Assembly: GCA_026315105.1 (NCBI GenBank)
Contig: CM048748.1
Coordinates: forward strand, 27,321,078-27,385,077
Reading direction: 5' to 3'
DNA: 64,000 nucleotides
From: Locusta migratoria
Lineage: Eukaryota > Arthropoda > Insecta > Orthoptera > Acrididae
Part shown: in pieces, positions 21,311 to 32,640 of the stretch
Layout of the letters: the number at the start of each line of letters is the position of its first letter
Numbering within the stretch: the stretch's first letter is position 1
Notes under the pieces: generated by a model
The model's database searches: none
Seen by the model: only the letters and a program-made list of their open reading frames with translations
What the model was told of the DNA's origin: nothing
Program-made: the position numbers and the translations under genes

Positions 21311-21677
21311 CCTGTTTTGTTGTTTCTTGCTGGCGACATCCTCCTGAGTAGTCCCCGCCCGGAGATCCGAATGGAGGACTATTTTACCTCCGGAATATTT
21401 TACCCAAGATGACGCCATCATATATTCATACAGTAGAGCTGCATGTCCTCGGAAAAAGTAACGACTGTACTTTCCCCTTGCTTTTAGCCGTTCGCAGTAA
21501 CTGCATGGCAAAGCCATGTTAGCTGATGTTACAAGGCCAGCTCAGTCAATCATTCAGACTGTTGCCCCTGTAATTACTGAAAAGGCTGCTGCCCCTCTTC
21601 AGGAACCACACGTTCGTCTGGCCTCTCCACGGATACCCCTCCAATGTGGTTGTACCTACGGTACGGCTATCTGTATC

Positions 21678-22124
21678 TAATATTCATAGAATATATGACA
21701 TCAACTGCGATTGGGCAAAGCTGAAAATGTGTACCCAGCCGGGATTCGAACCCGTGTCTCCTGCTTTCTAGGCAGTTGCGCTGACCCCTACACCACTGGG
21801 GACACAGTGATCACCGCACCTGCAAGGACTACCCATGCACGCCTCCCGTCAGATACAAATTCCCAGCTTCGCCCTGCCCATAGTACTCAAACTCGTAGTT
21901 ATGAAACTAATTCCCGTAAGAGTAAGGGCTTCAAACTTGCCCACCCCTCCCCACTAACGATAGGATCATTGCCCGTCACCGGCATATATGTCTGTTCCGA
22001 AAGAACGGACGTCACTTCTGATCCTGCAGCTGATCTCAGTTGATGTCATATATTCTATGAATATTAAATAATAACAGCTGCAGGATCAGAAGTGACGTCC
22101 GTTCTTTCGGAACAGACATGCATC
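21678..22124. mobile_element. tRNA-headed repeat, inverted partial dimer, inserted in the RTE
   Basis: The insertion is flanked by the perfect 12-bp duplication GCTATCTGTATC (21666-21677 and 22125-22136). A full unit lies on the minus strand: A-end, tRNA-like head (B box GGGTTCGAATCCCGG), body, B-end. It is followed by the plus-strand end of a second unit. This gives perfect inverted repeats of 30 bp (21678-21707 with 22037-22066) and 44 bp (21989-22032 with 22075-22118). The retroposition-length duplication argues for a LINE-mobilised element rather than a cut-and-paste one. Same family: 28059-28660 and 56459-56725. Confidence 0.8.
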
Positions 22125-22191
22125 GCTATCTGTATCGCTGAGGCACGCAAGCCACTTCACCTCGGCAATTTCTGTGGTTCGCGGGGGTGGC

Positions 22192-22684
22192 ATTCACGAA
22201 CACATTTTTAAATTATAGCTCATACATACCACTATATGAAGTTGTTTACACATGAAACTTACTGTGCATATTAGTATGTTGTAGGATCTAATATTCATTT
22301 TTACTGTTCGAAACATTTCAGGTAGAAGCACAAACTGAGGTTGCTGTATACAGATTTGACGTAGCTGAGCTCTATGTCTGGGCGTCATAAAGCCCTTTAT
22401 TCTACTGAAAAACTGTTATTTGGCGTATTTTCCGTTGCACTGCAGAAACACTTGGTCCCACACGAGTAGCAATTTCCCATGCCATGCCATGCCAATAATC
22501 TGCTCTCTTTCTAACTCACTGATTTGACGGTACGATTCGCGCATGCATCTGTGAGTCAGTCTCCAAGTCTGCTCAAGTTTGAGAAATCCATTACCTTTAG
22601 TTTTTACGTGGTGTCAACTAGAGTTACAGCAACATTTTACCGGAAGGTGGTGGTGTATCGTGATATCTGTATTGACCTTGCATC
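22192..22684. other. No recognisable feature
   Basis: The stretch includes two overlapping frames of about 70 codons at 22524-22800 that run into a LINE 3' end. They are not convincing genes. Confidence 0.4.
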
Positions 22685-23530
22685 CCCGGCTGACTTGGCT
22701 CATCTACATCTACATAGATACTCCGCAAATGACATTTAAGTGCCTGGCAGAGGGTTCACTAACCACTTTCATAACCTTTCTTTACCGTTCCATTCTCTAA
22801 TAGCGCATGGGAAGAAAGAATACCTACATCGTTCCGTTTTCGATCTGATTTATTTTATTTGAATGGTCATGTCTCCCTATGTAGGTGGGTTCTAGCAAAA
22901 TACTTTCACATTCAGAAGTAAAAGTCGGTGATTGAAATTTCGCAAATAGATCTTGCTGCAACGAATTATTTCCACCTCAAACAGTGCAACATTTCCATGA
23001 CGCTTTCCCCCCTGTATCGTGATAAAACAAAACGAGCTGCCCTTCTCTGAACCTTCTCAATGTCTTCCGTCAATCCCACCTGGTGAGGGTCCCACACTGG
23101 GCAACAGTACTCCAGGAGAGGACGCACAAGTGTGATGTAGGCAGTTTCTTTGGTGGAACTGTTGCATCTTCGAAGCGTTCTGCCAATGAAACGTAACCGT
23201 TGGTTCGTCTTCCCCACAACATTTTCTATGTGATCCCTCCAGTCTAAGTTGTTCGTAATTGTAACTCCTAGGTATTTCGTAGAATTTACGACCTTAAGGT
23301 TTGACAATTTTCGCACCATGTAAAAATTTCGTCTAAATTGCTTTGCAGTTGCTTTTGATCATCTGTAGACTTCACTAACCGATAAACGACAGCATCATCC
23401 CCGAACAGACTACGGGAGCTATTCAGATTGTCTCCTAAATCGTTTATAAACACAAGGAAGAGTAGAGGACCTATAACGTTTCCCTAGGGAACACCAGATG
23501 TCACTTCTGTTTTGCTCGATGACTAATGCT
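22685..23530 (-). mobile_element. CR1/jockey-like LINE (second subfamily), 3' part
   Basis: The minus strand runs from a GVP-type box near 23495 through 'NDLGDNLNSSRS..'-like sequence and NSTKYLGVTITNNLDW to QRLRFIGRTLRRCN, LVRPLLEYCCPVWDPHQVG, RRAARFVLSRYRGES. The 3' UTR and tail CTACATCTACAT end at about 22690. The longest intact frame is 23319-22966 (117 codons). It shares subfamily features with 49030-50215. Confidence 0.8.
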
Positions 23531-24289
23531 AATCATTTCTTCAGGACATTCTAATTTACATGTCCTGTGAATGTGCACTTCCTATCTGCAGACCTACTCT
23601 TTCAAGACGTTCTGTGTATTTATTAACATGCGTGCATTTATACAACTCACTTAACATAATCTGAAAATGACATTATTCTGTGCTGTGAAACTGACAAGGA
23701 GAATGCGTGCATACGTCCTGTCTATGTAATTTATGTATACTGCCATTTACAATAAATACTGTACGCGTTTTTTTTTTTTTTTTTTGTTTTTTTTGTTGTT
23801 TTTTTTTTCAAGTCTGTTTCTTTGCAAACTGCTCCTAGAATGCCCGCTGAATTCGAAGATGTAAATGTGCGCTTATACTTTACTATGGTTCTACCGTTGT
23901 GTTCTGCATCTGGTCGTGGTTCGTGTAATGAATGTTGGGACCTGGACAGGACGAATCGGTTCCCGGGTGTGGACAGCCAACCACGTTGCTCCTTCATAAT
24001 ATTCTGTGCTGCGGAAAATAAAACGAACTGATATTTTTCTTTACTTGAGCGCGATAGCACTTCTGGATCACAGCAGTGTGTGGTAGTGAACCGTGGATAG
24101 TGGAAAAAGCAGAACAGAAGAGAAGCAAAGCGTTGGAGAGGTAGGAGCGCTACAGAAGAATTGCGAAACGTATGACATATGCTCATACTAGTGCTTCAAA
24201 AGACCTACAGAATACTTTTGCGCCGGACCAGAATTCGAACCCAGACACGTGCAGAAGTTTATGAAAGGAATTCTATTGTCACTAAATTC
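23531..24289. other. No recognisable gene; T-rich tract at 23769-23809
   Basis: A T-rich simple tract interrupts the stretch. Short frames on both strands (23731-24186 minus, 23822-24031 plus) have no recognised motif; the minus-strand frame translates the T-rich tract as poly-Lys and is spurious at that end. Confidence 0.4.
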
Positions 24290-24600
24290 AGCAAAAGAGC
24301 GATCGGAGTTGCTATCTCAAGAATTATGAACTAAAATCGACGCCAGTGATATCGGTCTGTAATTATGTGGGGCATTAAATGCGGAAGTCAGCTGCGATTT
24401 TTTTCAGGTTGCTAGGGACTCTGCGTTGTACCACAGATTCGTGATAAATGCTAAGTAAAGGGCTACTGCAGTAGGGTGCTGTTTGCAAAAGTGAACTGGA
24501 ATTTCATCTGGACATGACTTATCTGTTTCAGCACTCTCAGCTGGCTGCTTCTCTACACCAGGAATGCCTTTTACAATGTCCTCTATTGGGGTGTTTGTGT
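24290..24600 (-). mobile_element. LINE RT N-terminal fragment
   Basis: The minus-strand reading resembles the RT entry region: IVKGIPGVEKQ..., then CPDEIPVHFCKQHPTAVALY (compare SAGPDGIPVRFYK in the LINE at 15997), then ATWKK-like and APHNYRPI-like pieces in broken frames. It abuts the tRNA-like element at 24610. Confidence 0.6.
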
Positions 24601-24609
24601 GATGATAAA

Positions 24610-24902
24610 ACAACGGTATGTTTCCAGAATGAAACATTCTGGAAACATCCCTTAGGCTGTGGCTTTGCCATGTCTCCACCATATCCTTTCTTCCAGCAGT
24701 GCTAGTCTTGCAAGGTTCGCAGGAGAACGTCTGTGAAGTTTGGAAAGTAGGAGGCGAGGTACTGGCGGAAGTAAAATTGTGAGGACGGACCGTGAGTCGT
24801 GTCGGGATAGCTCAGTGGTAGAGAGCTTACCCGCAAAAGGCAAAGGTCCCAGGTTCGAGTCCCGGTTCCGGAACACAATTTTAATCTGCCAGGACGTTTC
24901 AA
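24610..24902 (+). mobile_element. tRNA-like terminal-repeat element, single copy
   Basis: The order is: a 'ttccagaatgaaacattctgga' palindrome, 'catcccttaggctgtggctttgccatgtctcc', 'cttccagcagtgctagtcttgcaaggttcg', 'ggcgaggtactggcgg', a tRNA-like unit (GGGATAGCTCAGTGGTAGAG, B box CAGGTTCGAGTCCCGG), and the terminal block CAATTTTAATCTGCCAGGAC. Same family as 6197 and 51850. Confidence 0.75.
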
Positions 24903-25595
24903 CAGTGTGTTTAGCTGATCCTACAGCGTGAAAGATTTCGCAAAATTCAAATTTAAAAATTCAGCTTTCCTTTTGATATCTTTTCATCAACATTCTTGGA
25001 TAGAGAGACCTTCGATGTGCTTATAAATTTTATATAGGACCAGAAGTTTTTCGGGTGCTATGAATAGAGTTTATAATAACAGACAAAAGTTATAACAATG
25101 TCTGAAGCTATGCACTTTTCCACAAGATTTAAAAAACATCTCAATGGTCACCAGTATATAACAACACTTCGAAACTCGGTTGTCACCCCTTCATGGCCAG
25201 AGCACCAAATGGTATATTCCTGCAGGATAGAACCAGACCACACCCTACAACGTACACTACATAGTCCTCCTAGAATTCATGGATTCTTGACTGGAATGCA
25301 CAACCCCTGATTTGTCACCACAGAGCACGGAAAACGCGTAATTTCATACCAACAGACAACCAGTAAGCTTCATGTGCTTACATGTAATATATTCCAGGCG
25401 TGCCAAAAATTCGTCAAATTGTTTTTCGAAGGCTGTTTGCTCCTTTGCAGCTACTAATTACAAGAGTATACTCGTGCTTGCAGAGGTCACATGGTACATT
25501 GATATTGGCGATGTAAATCACTTTCGGGTCAGGGGTTGCTGTGTCTTGGTAAAGATTAAATGGAAAAGAAAGAGTGGAGAAAATACAAGTTGTTG
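24903..25595. other. No recognisable feature
   Basis: Several frames of 70-75 codons exist on both strands without motifs. It may be decayed repeat. Confidence 0.35.
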
Positions 25596-25619
25596 ATACA
25601 TGCTTTGTGAATGGGAAAT

Positions 25620-25870
25620 GGATACACAACCTACCCTCCCTGCCCCCTTATCTCTGTCTCCCTCTCTGCCTCTCTCTTCGTTCCCCTCTCTCTGTCCACA
25701 ACTTCCTCCCCCTCTCCTTGTCCACCTCCTCCTCGCCTACCTGCCCCCTCCCTTTGTCCATCCGACCCTTCTTCTTCTTCCCCCTCTTTTTTGCGTATCT
25801 CCACCTCCTTCCTCTCCCTACTCTTCGTCACGCTGTCCCTGTTTATCTCCTCTCCTATTTACGTCAATTT
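25620..25870. repeat. Pyrimidine-rich low-complexity block
   Basis: The sequence is dominated by CTCC/CTCTCT-type sequence on the plus strand. All three frames stay open because of composition; the proline/serine/leucine-rich translations are not evidence of a gene. A purine-rich counterpart lies at 31470-31830. Confidence 0.8.
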
Positions 25871-26129
25871 ACGCACACTTCCTGTGACATTAGCAAAAGA
25901 CGAAAGGTAATTTTCCAAACTGAAAATAATAAAAAAAACTATTTAGGATCAACCATGACCCAAGATGGACTGACAAATTCGTCTATCATAAGCATCGTAT
26001 CCAAAGTAGACTTCAAACCAGATTATATCGTAAAGTTTGCCGATTTAAAAGCCAGAAAAATAGCATTCAGTGTCTGCAAATGTTTCTATATTTTATGTAT
26101 TAAACAAAAGAAATGGAACATAAAAATTA

Positions 26130-26870
26130 AATGTGTGGTTTTTCACCCTTTTTGTAGCAAAAGGGGGAGGGGCGCTAGCTGATTTTTCGCACCGCGGACC
26201 CAATATAAATAAGACGGCTCTGTATGTAGGGAACCTCTACATGACACATATTAGACCTCTGATGACGTACGGTGCTCCGTGCTGGGCATACGCGGCGCCA
26301 ACACGGCTGCGCCGCCTGCAGCTCATACAGAGCAAGGTGCTACGCATCATCAGCAACGCTCCACGATACACACGCACCGTGGATCTTCACAATGAATACC
26401 GCCTAGAGCGCCTCTCGGTGGTATTCAAGAAACTCGCCACACGACTGTACAAAAACTCGAGACACTCGAACAATCCCATCATACTACGCTTGGGGAACTA
26501 CGATCACAACCATAGGTGGAAACATAAACGACCCAAAACACTTCTCCTCAGAGACTAACCACCTACGGCCATAGGGACCACCAACTCGCAAACACGATGA
26601 ATATGGCGAACCACTGCAGAACAGCAAACCGACTGGCAATGCCAGCTGAACTCACAGCCGAGCAACAGGCAAGGCAGGGAAACCATATTCAGCGCACTGA
26701 ACACAAACAAACCTATACAGTCCCACATATTTAGCCAGTTCTATGACCGAACTGTCTATCATGACAAACTTGGCTATGTTCACAGGTATTCTGCCGCAGC
26801 CGACTCAGGAGACTTCACAGGAGCTTAGCTGCAGCAGAACCTCGCATCAACCAGACTGATTCTTTATGAC
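26130..26870 (+). mobile_element. Jockey-like LINE C-terminus and 3' UTR
   Basis: The open frame 26133-26558 reads YMTHIRPLMTYGAPCWAYAA, LQLIQSKVLRIISNAPRYTR, DLHNEYRLERLSVVFKK and ends KTLLLRD. This is the conserved region after the RT domain in jockey-clade elements (family pattern R..YG...W...LQ..QNK.LR...NAPW). The upstream RT is missing or unreadable. The downstream end near 26870 is approximate. Confidence 0.75.
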
Positions 26871-27175
26871 AAACCTAGCAAAGTTAATGGTAACGAGATA
26901 TACCCTTTACTAACATTACCAAACCTTGCATGATCTGTCACAGATAGCATACCGCTACTGCCTTAAAACCTACCCCACTGTCGCAGAGGTTTTTTTTCCC
27001 TTGACTCTTGCCTTGGCACTTTTTTTCCCTCTGCCCTTACATACCTTTACCCTTCGTATATCTTTCGACCAATACTATCTCCAGATGCACCGTATTAATG
27101 GGTGATCGTGGCTACACGTACGGATAACATCGCGGTTCCCACATCCTGTGATCCACCTTAGCAAACTAACCAAAT
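26871..27175. other. No recognisable feature
   Basis: The stretch lies between the jockey-like 3' UTR and the Tc1-like relic. It may belong to either. Confidence 0.35.
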
Positions 27176-27179
27176 ACGG

Positions 27180-27670
27180 AGGTGACAGTAGAACTTTTGT
27201 GATGGTCACCACGTTTGTGTGGGCGTGGAGGGGCCCCATCCTTGTGTATGTAGGGACCCTTATGTCGTTCATAATGGCGCTTTGACTGCTCAGAGGTATA
27301 GAGACAAATTCCTTCGACCTTTTGTTGTGCCTTACGCTGGTGCCATTGGAGATGGGTTCCTTCTGGTGGACGGATACGCTCGTCCCAAAAAAGCTGCACT
27401 GGTGAACAACATGCTTGAAGCTGAAGGAACTGAACAAATGCAGTAACCAGCTTGTTCGTCGAACTTAAACCCAATTGAGCGTTTCTAGGATGCACTTGGA
27501 AGACCCATTGCAGTAAGATCAGCACCTCCCACAACGGTTGCAGATCTGGATGTTGCACTCATGGAAGAATAGCCAAATATCTCTTAAGAGCTAATTGATA
27601 ATCACTTACTGTCCATGCTACGCAGGGGTGCAATTGTACTGGCTGTCCGAGGTGATCACAAACTATATTA
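27180..27670 (+). pseudogene. Tc1-like transposase C-terminal relic
   Basis: The middle frame (27219-27446) reads TAQRYRDKFLRPFVVPYAGA, then FLLVDGYARPKKAALVNNML, where the family usually has DDNARP (second catalytic Asp retained, next residue changed). It continues as SSNLNPIERF (Glu of the triad), then APPTTVADLDVALMEE and IVLAVRGDH. Stops interrupt at 27444 and beyond, and the N-terminal half is missing. The subfamily differs from the two DD34E copies at 29684 and 32550. Confidence 0.7.
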
Positions 27671-28058
27671 GAGGGCAACGAGAATGATTTTTTCACTAGT
27701 ACCTCGCTGGAAGTAAACGCTATGTAAATAACAGGAGTAGAGATATCAGAGTATCCTCGTGTATCGGACACAAATTACAATTATAACTAATATCTGAATA
27801 AAATACGTTACCATATGTATATTGTCTCTGATATCTCACCTGATCTCCTGATTGTTTTGTGCAATGTATTTGAATATACGTTGTTCTTCCAGAGATATTG
27901 TGAGTGAAAAGTTTAATTGGGACACACTATATGTAAAGAAGTAGATATATAAAAATCCAGCTGTATTAAAGTCTGACATGGTGTCAAATTTTCAAGGTAA
28001 TCCGTTAAGATCTTTTAGAGATTAACTTTTTTGAACAAACCAACATTTACATTTCTAT
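27671..28058. other. No recognisable feature
   Basis: AT-rich sequence leading into the inverted dimer; nothing further could be supported. Confidence 0.4.
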
Positions 28059-28660
28059 CCAGCCGGGATTCGAACCCGGATCTCCTACTTTCTAGGCAGT
28101 TGTGCTGACCCTTACACCACTGGGAACACAATGATCATCGCACCTGCAAGGACTACCTTAGCACACCTAGCGTCAGATACAAATTCCCAGCTTCACCCTG
28201 CCCACAGTACTCAAACTCGTAGTTATGAAACTAATTTCCGTAAGAGTAAGGGCCTCAAACTTGGCCACCCCTCCCCACTAACGAATATATATAATATGCC
28301 AAAGACGGGCAATGATTCTTTCGTTAGTGGGGAGGGGTGAGTAAGTTTATGGCTCTTACTCTTACGGGAATTAGTTTCATAACTACGAGTTTGAGTACTG
28401 TGGGCAGGGAAACTGGGAATTTGTATCTGACGGGAGGCGTGCTTAGGTAGTCCTTGCAGGCGCGGTGATCACTGTGTCCCCAGTGGTGTAGGGGTCAGCG
28501 CAACTGCGTAGCAAGCAGGAGACCCAGATTAGAATCCCGGCTGGGTACACATTTACAGCTTTGCCCCATCGAAGTTGACTTCATATATTCTGTGAATATG
28601 AAATAACAACAACTGCAGGATCAGAAGTGACGTGTGTTCTTTCGGAACAGACGCCACATG
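28059..28660. repeat. Long inverted dimer of tRNA-headed repeat (about 225-bp arms)
   Basis: The arms 28059-28284 and 28321-28544 are near-perfect inverted copies around a 36-bp centre. Each arm contains the tRNA-like head (GGTGTAGGGGTCAGCGCAAC, B box on the outer side) and the body (cttactcttacgggaattagtttcataactacgag). The centre continues the plus-strand unit only ('aatatgcc...gacgggcaatgatt'), so the junction is asymmetric. After the right arm comes the family's A-end/B-end joint (28572-28655). The transcript would fold into a long hairpin. Confidence 0.85.
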
Positions 28661-28764
28661 TATACATATTTACATTTTTATTTACAGAGATTTAATACCT
28701 TCTAGGTGACAAAGATTTGCAGGAAGTGTGATGAATATCGTATTGGTATTACGCGATGTATCAG

Positions 28765-28786
28765 TTTTTTTTTTTTTTTTTTTTTT
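28765..28786. repeat. T tract (22 bp)
   Basis: A simple thymine run with no attached element recognised. Confidence 0.7.
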
Positions 28787-29230
28787 CATTTTCGTCATTG
28801 AATGCTGAGATTTTTCTTCCACATACGTTCCAAAATTAGAGATTGCTATGAAGCTGGTAATACTTTTCCTTGCCGAAATTGGAAGGAGGTCATTTGTTGG
28901 CTGTGATAATTTTCATCTGACACTTGTGTTTCTATAGTTCGGTACAAAAGTAATTTGCAACTAGCAGGTCAGCAGACGCGTCTGCCCACGACAGATGTAA
29001 CAGGGGGAGTTAGGATGCGGCGGGGTCCCCTCTCAGCTGGAAGGCAATTTGTCAATCAAGCGGCGAGGGCGCTGCCAACGTGGGGAACCGTAGACGCGCA
29101 GAAGCGCCACCGACCGCGTTCACGTCCACTGCCACCGAACGTCAACGGAACGAAACGTAACGCACGGTAACGCCACCGTCAAATGGAGTTCTGTTTACAG
29201 CAAGTGGAACGCCAACATAGGGTCACTTCA
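28787..29230. other. GC-richer stretch at 28950-29170, no gene recognised
   Basis: A 71-codon plus-strand frame (28955-29170) is Arg/Pro-rich and composition-driven. No motif, splice site or terminus is recognised. Confidence 0.35.
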
Positions 29231-29401
29231 AAATTAAAATGTTCAAATGTTTGTAATTCTATCGGACCAAACTGCTTGGTCATCAGTCCGTAGCTTACAA
29301 ACACACACACCCATGCCCCAGGGAGGACTCGAACCTTCACGGAGAGCAACCGTGCGCTCCGCAGCGAGACGCTTCAGACCGCTCGGCTACTCCACCGCGG
29401 C
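29231..29401 (-). mobile_element. tRNA-headed SINE with 13-bp TSD
   Basis: Reverse SINE: 'aatgttcaaatgtttgtaattc', 'catcagtccgtagcttacaaac', (AC)n, reverse B box, head ending CTCCACCGCGGC. It is flanked by TAGGGTCACTTCA (29218-29230) and TAGGGTCAGTTCA (29402-29414), one mismatch in 13. The subfamily matches the copy at 63502. Confidence 0.9.
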
Positions 29402-29683
29402 TAGGGTCAGTTCACTTGATCTTCTACATGATGGTGACACCATCCTCAATTTTAAAAAAGGCCGGAATAGCTATATTACTAATAGACTCTCCCATGATAC
29501 GGTCCCTGACTAACTGTTTGCAGACAGAAGAAAATTTTGATTTCAACATAATTCAAATAATTATTCACGAATTTAATTTTTTTAAATGATGTCATATTAT
29601 TCTCATAAGTCTTATGAAAAGTTTAATACGATAAGACAAGTATTACAACTGCAAACTGTCCGTTTGTCTTGATTACGTTAACA

Positions 29684-31068
29684 CACTCCTGGATATTAAA
29701 ATTGCTACACCACGAAGATGACGTGACCGACAGGAAGACGATACTGTGATATGTAAATGATTAGCTTTTCAGAGCATTCACACAAGGTTCGCGCCGGTGG
29801 CGACACCTACAACGTGCTGACATGAGCAAAGTTTCCAACCGATTTCTCATACATAAACAACAACTGACCGGCGTTGCCTGGTGAAAAGTTGTTGTGATGC
29901 CTCGTGTAAGGAGGAGAAATGTGTACCATCACGTTTCCGACTTGATAAAGGTCGGATTGTAGTCTATCGCGATTGCGGTTTATCGTATCCCGACACTGTT
30001 GCTCGCATTGGTCGCGATCCCATAACTGTTAGCAGAATACGGAATCTGTGGTTCAGAGGGCAATATGGAAGCCGTGCTGGATCCCAACGGCCTCGTATCA
30101 CTAGCAGTCGAGATGACAGGCATCTTATCTGCATGGCTGTAACGGATCGTGCAGCCACGTCTCGATACCTGAGTCAACAGATGGGAACGTTTGCTAGACA
30201 ACAACCATCTGCACGAACAGTTCGACGACGTTTGCAGCAGCATGGACTATCAGCTCGGAGACCATGGCTGCGGTTACCCTTGACGCTGCATCACAGAGAA
30301 AAGCACTTGCTATGGTGTTCGCAACGACCAACCTGGGTGCACGACTAGCAAATTGTCATTCTTTCGGATGAACCCAGGTTCTGTTTACAGCATTATGATG
30401 GTCTCATCCGTGTTTGGCGACATCGCGGTGAACGCACACAGGAAGTGTGTATTCGTCATCGCCATACTGGCGTACCACCCGGCGTCATGGTATGGGGTGC
30501 CTTGGTTACACGTCCCGGTCACCTCTTGTTCGCATCGACGGCACTTTGAACAGTGGCCGTTACACTTCAGATGTGTTACAACCCGCGGCTCTACCATTCA
30601 TTCGATTCTTGCGAATCCCTACATTTCAGCAGGATAGTGCACGGCCGCATGTTACATGTCCTGCACGGGCCTTTGTGGATTCGGAAAATGTTCTACTGCT
30701 GCCCTGGCTAGCACATTCTCCGGATCTCTCACCAAATGAAAACGTCTAGTCAACGGTGGCCGAGCAACTAGCTCGTCACAATTCGCCAGTCACTACTCTT
30801 GATGAACTGTGGTATCGTGTTGTAGCCGCATGGACATCTGTACCTGTACAAGCCATCCAAGATCTGTTTGACTCAATGCCCAGGCGGTATCAAGGCCGTT
30901 ATTACGTCCAGAGGTGGTTGTTCTGGGTACTGATTCCTCAGGATCTATGCACCCAAATTGCGCGAAAATGTAATGACATGTCAGTTCTAGTATAATATAT
31001 TTGTCCAAGGAATACCCGTTTATCATCTGCATTTCTTCTTGGTGTAAGAATTTTAATAGCCAATAGTG
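29684..31068 (+). mobile_element. Tc1-like (DD34E) transposon, copy 1
   Basis: The terminal inverted repeats are visible: left 'tattaaaattgctacaccacgaaga' and right (reverse complement) 'tattaaaattcttacaccaagaaga'. The right end is followed by TA (31069-31070). The left end near CACTCCTGG is approximate. Length about 1.4 kb, normal for Tc1. It encodes one broken transposase. Sister copy: 32550-34087 (reverse). Confidence 0.85.
29897..30995 (+). pseudogene. Tc1-like transposase (copy 1), broken
   Basis: The start at 29897 (MPRVRRRNVYHHVSD) is shared with copy 2. The helix-turn-helix region (YRDCGLSYPDTVARIGRD, ITVSRIRNLW) is followed by a linker with RRRLQQHGLSARRPWLRLPL. The catalytic triad is present: Asp in ILSDEPRFC, Asp in FQQDSARPH, Glu in DLSPNEN, with exactly 34 residues between the second Asp and Glu (DD34E). 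It ends at TAA 30995. Breaks: a frameshift near 29945, a stop at 30346, a frameshift near 30510 and a stop at 30747. The enzyme would cut and rejoin the element at TA sites. Confidence 0.85.
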
Positions 31069-31279
31069 TACTTGTTCCGTAGATCATGATACGAGATATA
31101 GTAATGATGTGGAAAGAGTCAGTATAGTAAAAGATAGCATCAAATTACATACATTTTTATTTAATTTTTATTTTATTTTAAATGCTGTTTGGCTATCTGT
31201 CAAACATTTGATGTCATTTGGTAAATGATCATAGACTTTTGTGGCAACATAATTCCGCTCTTCTGTGCCAAAGGCAGAT

Positions 31280-31468
31280 TTCAAAAATGTTTGTAAAGCT
31301 TGTGGAACTTAACTGCAGGGTCATCAGTCCCTAAACTTACAAACTACTTATGAACTAACTTATACTAAGGACGACACAAACATCCATGCCCGAGGGAGGA
31401 TTCGAACCTCCGACGCGAGAAGCCGCGCGATCCGCTACATGGCGCTCCAGACCACTCAGCTACGGAAG
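31280..31468 (-). mobile_element. tRNA-headed SINE
   Basis: Reverse SINE: 'aaaatgtttgtaaagcttgtgg', 'ggtcatcagtccctaaacttacaaactac', 'cccgagggaggattcgaacctcc' (B box), head ending 'accactcagctacgg'. The head differs in sequence from the 18133 type. No target duplication was recognised. Confidence 0.8.
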
Positions 31469-31469
31469 A

Positions 31470-31830
31470 CAGAGATGGGTCAAAAGAGTGGGAAGAGGTA
31501 AATGAATTGACAGTGACAGATGGGGGCGGACGAAATTGATAGAGGAGGGGACGAGGGGATGGAAAGGCGCGAGAAGTAAATGAACAAAGAGTTGGGCAAA
31601 GAAAGAGGGATGAAGGGAACTGAATGATGGAATGGAAGACTGGAGTAAATATATAATGTAATAACTTTAACTGTGAATTACACATAACTACGTTTACATC
31701 AGAAGGAGGGGAGAAGGAGATAAAGATAGGAAGATGTAGGACGAAGAGGAGGGGGGAGAAAGTAGATATAGAGGGGAGGATGAAAAGGAAATGGGAGCTG
31801 TCTGAAATGGGGACGTGATGGTCAGTAGGA
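31470..31830. repeat. Purine-rich low-complexity block
   Basis: GA-rich with repeated 'ggagggga'/'gaagagg' runs. The long minus-strand frames here are composition artefacts, partly fused to the SINE head. Confidence 0.7.
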
Positions 31831-32549
31831 GGAGCAATTGAGGAAATGACAGCCAAGAGACCGACTCACAAGAGACATTATATGAATACACCAATGTGCA
31901 TTTTCAGTTTTTTATTATACTGACATGGATCCATTTCAGCTAAAGTGGCATCTTCAATCTGCGAAATATACAAACAAAATTATGTACCATTTTTCGTTTT
32001 ATGCTTATGTAGATATACTTTTAGTGATAGGTCTTTTTTCAATACACAAAATTTGTACTTACTGGGCAATGTCACGCTGTCATATAACAATAAGGTGAGG
32101 TTTAGTTTCACACTTATCTTTCGTAATTTTTTTATGTGTGTGTTTTATCAACAGATTTGACTGCTTGCAAAAATTCACGAATAGCATCAAGATTTATTAT
32201 TTCGTAATGTCACAGTCAGTGCACAGTCAAGGCAAAATAGGAGTGACAACAATAAATAACACATACCCAGAGTTAATTTAGCTGCAGCCGAAACGTTGGT
32301 TGTTTCATTAATAGCTATATTTACAATATGATGCGGTACAACAACCAGAAAACGTTCATGTCAGCAAGCTGTCAAATCTGTCGATAAAACCCCAATTTCT
32401 GACACATTGTGAAATTTTTTCTACTTAATTTTATTTTATATATTTTTTATTCTTTTTCTAATTAATTATTTTTTATTATTTTAAAAGTAACACAGATGCG
32501 TTAGTCTTAGAAATGACACTTAAATCTAGCGCGCTATACTATATAGTTA
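31831..32549. other. AT-rich stretch, no recognisable feature
   Basis: Very AT-rich towards 32400-32490. No motif or terminus is recognised before the Tc1-like copy 2. Confidence 0.4.
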
Positions 32550-32640
32550 CACTTCTAGACTCCGTGAAACACCAAGAAGAAATGCAGATGATAAACGGGT
32601 ATTCATTGGACAAATATATTATACTAGAACTGACATGTGA

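Larger units (their letters stand above)
18740..22191 (-). mobile_element. RTE-like LINE, nearly full length but broken
   Basis: On the minus strand the order is: 5' leader (22191 to about 21300, interrupted by an insertion at 21678-22124), endonuclease, RT, C-terminal domain, and a 3' end at about 18740 with an AAC-type microsatellite ('acaacaacaacat'). The short 3' UTR with a simple-repeat tail and the endonuclease-RT order are typical of the RTE clade. Many stops and frameshifts break the coding. The 3' half is separated from other elements by ordinary sequence. Confidence 0.85.

Noticed and set aside
25600..25910. Three overlapping Pro/Ser/Leu-rich ORFs
   Set aside because: All come from one pyrimidine-rich low-complexity block that stays open in every frame.
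31365..31894. 163- and 66-codon minus-strand ORFs
   Set aside because: Composition artefact of a purine-rich block fused to a SINE head.
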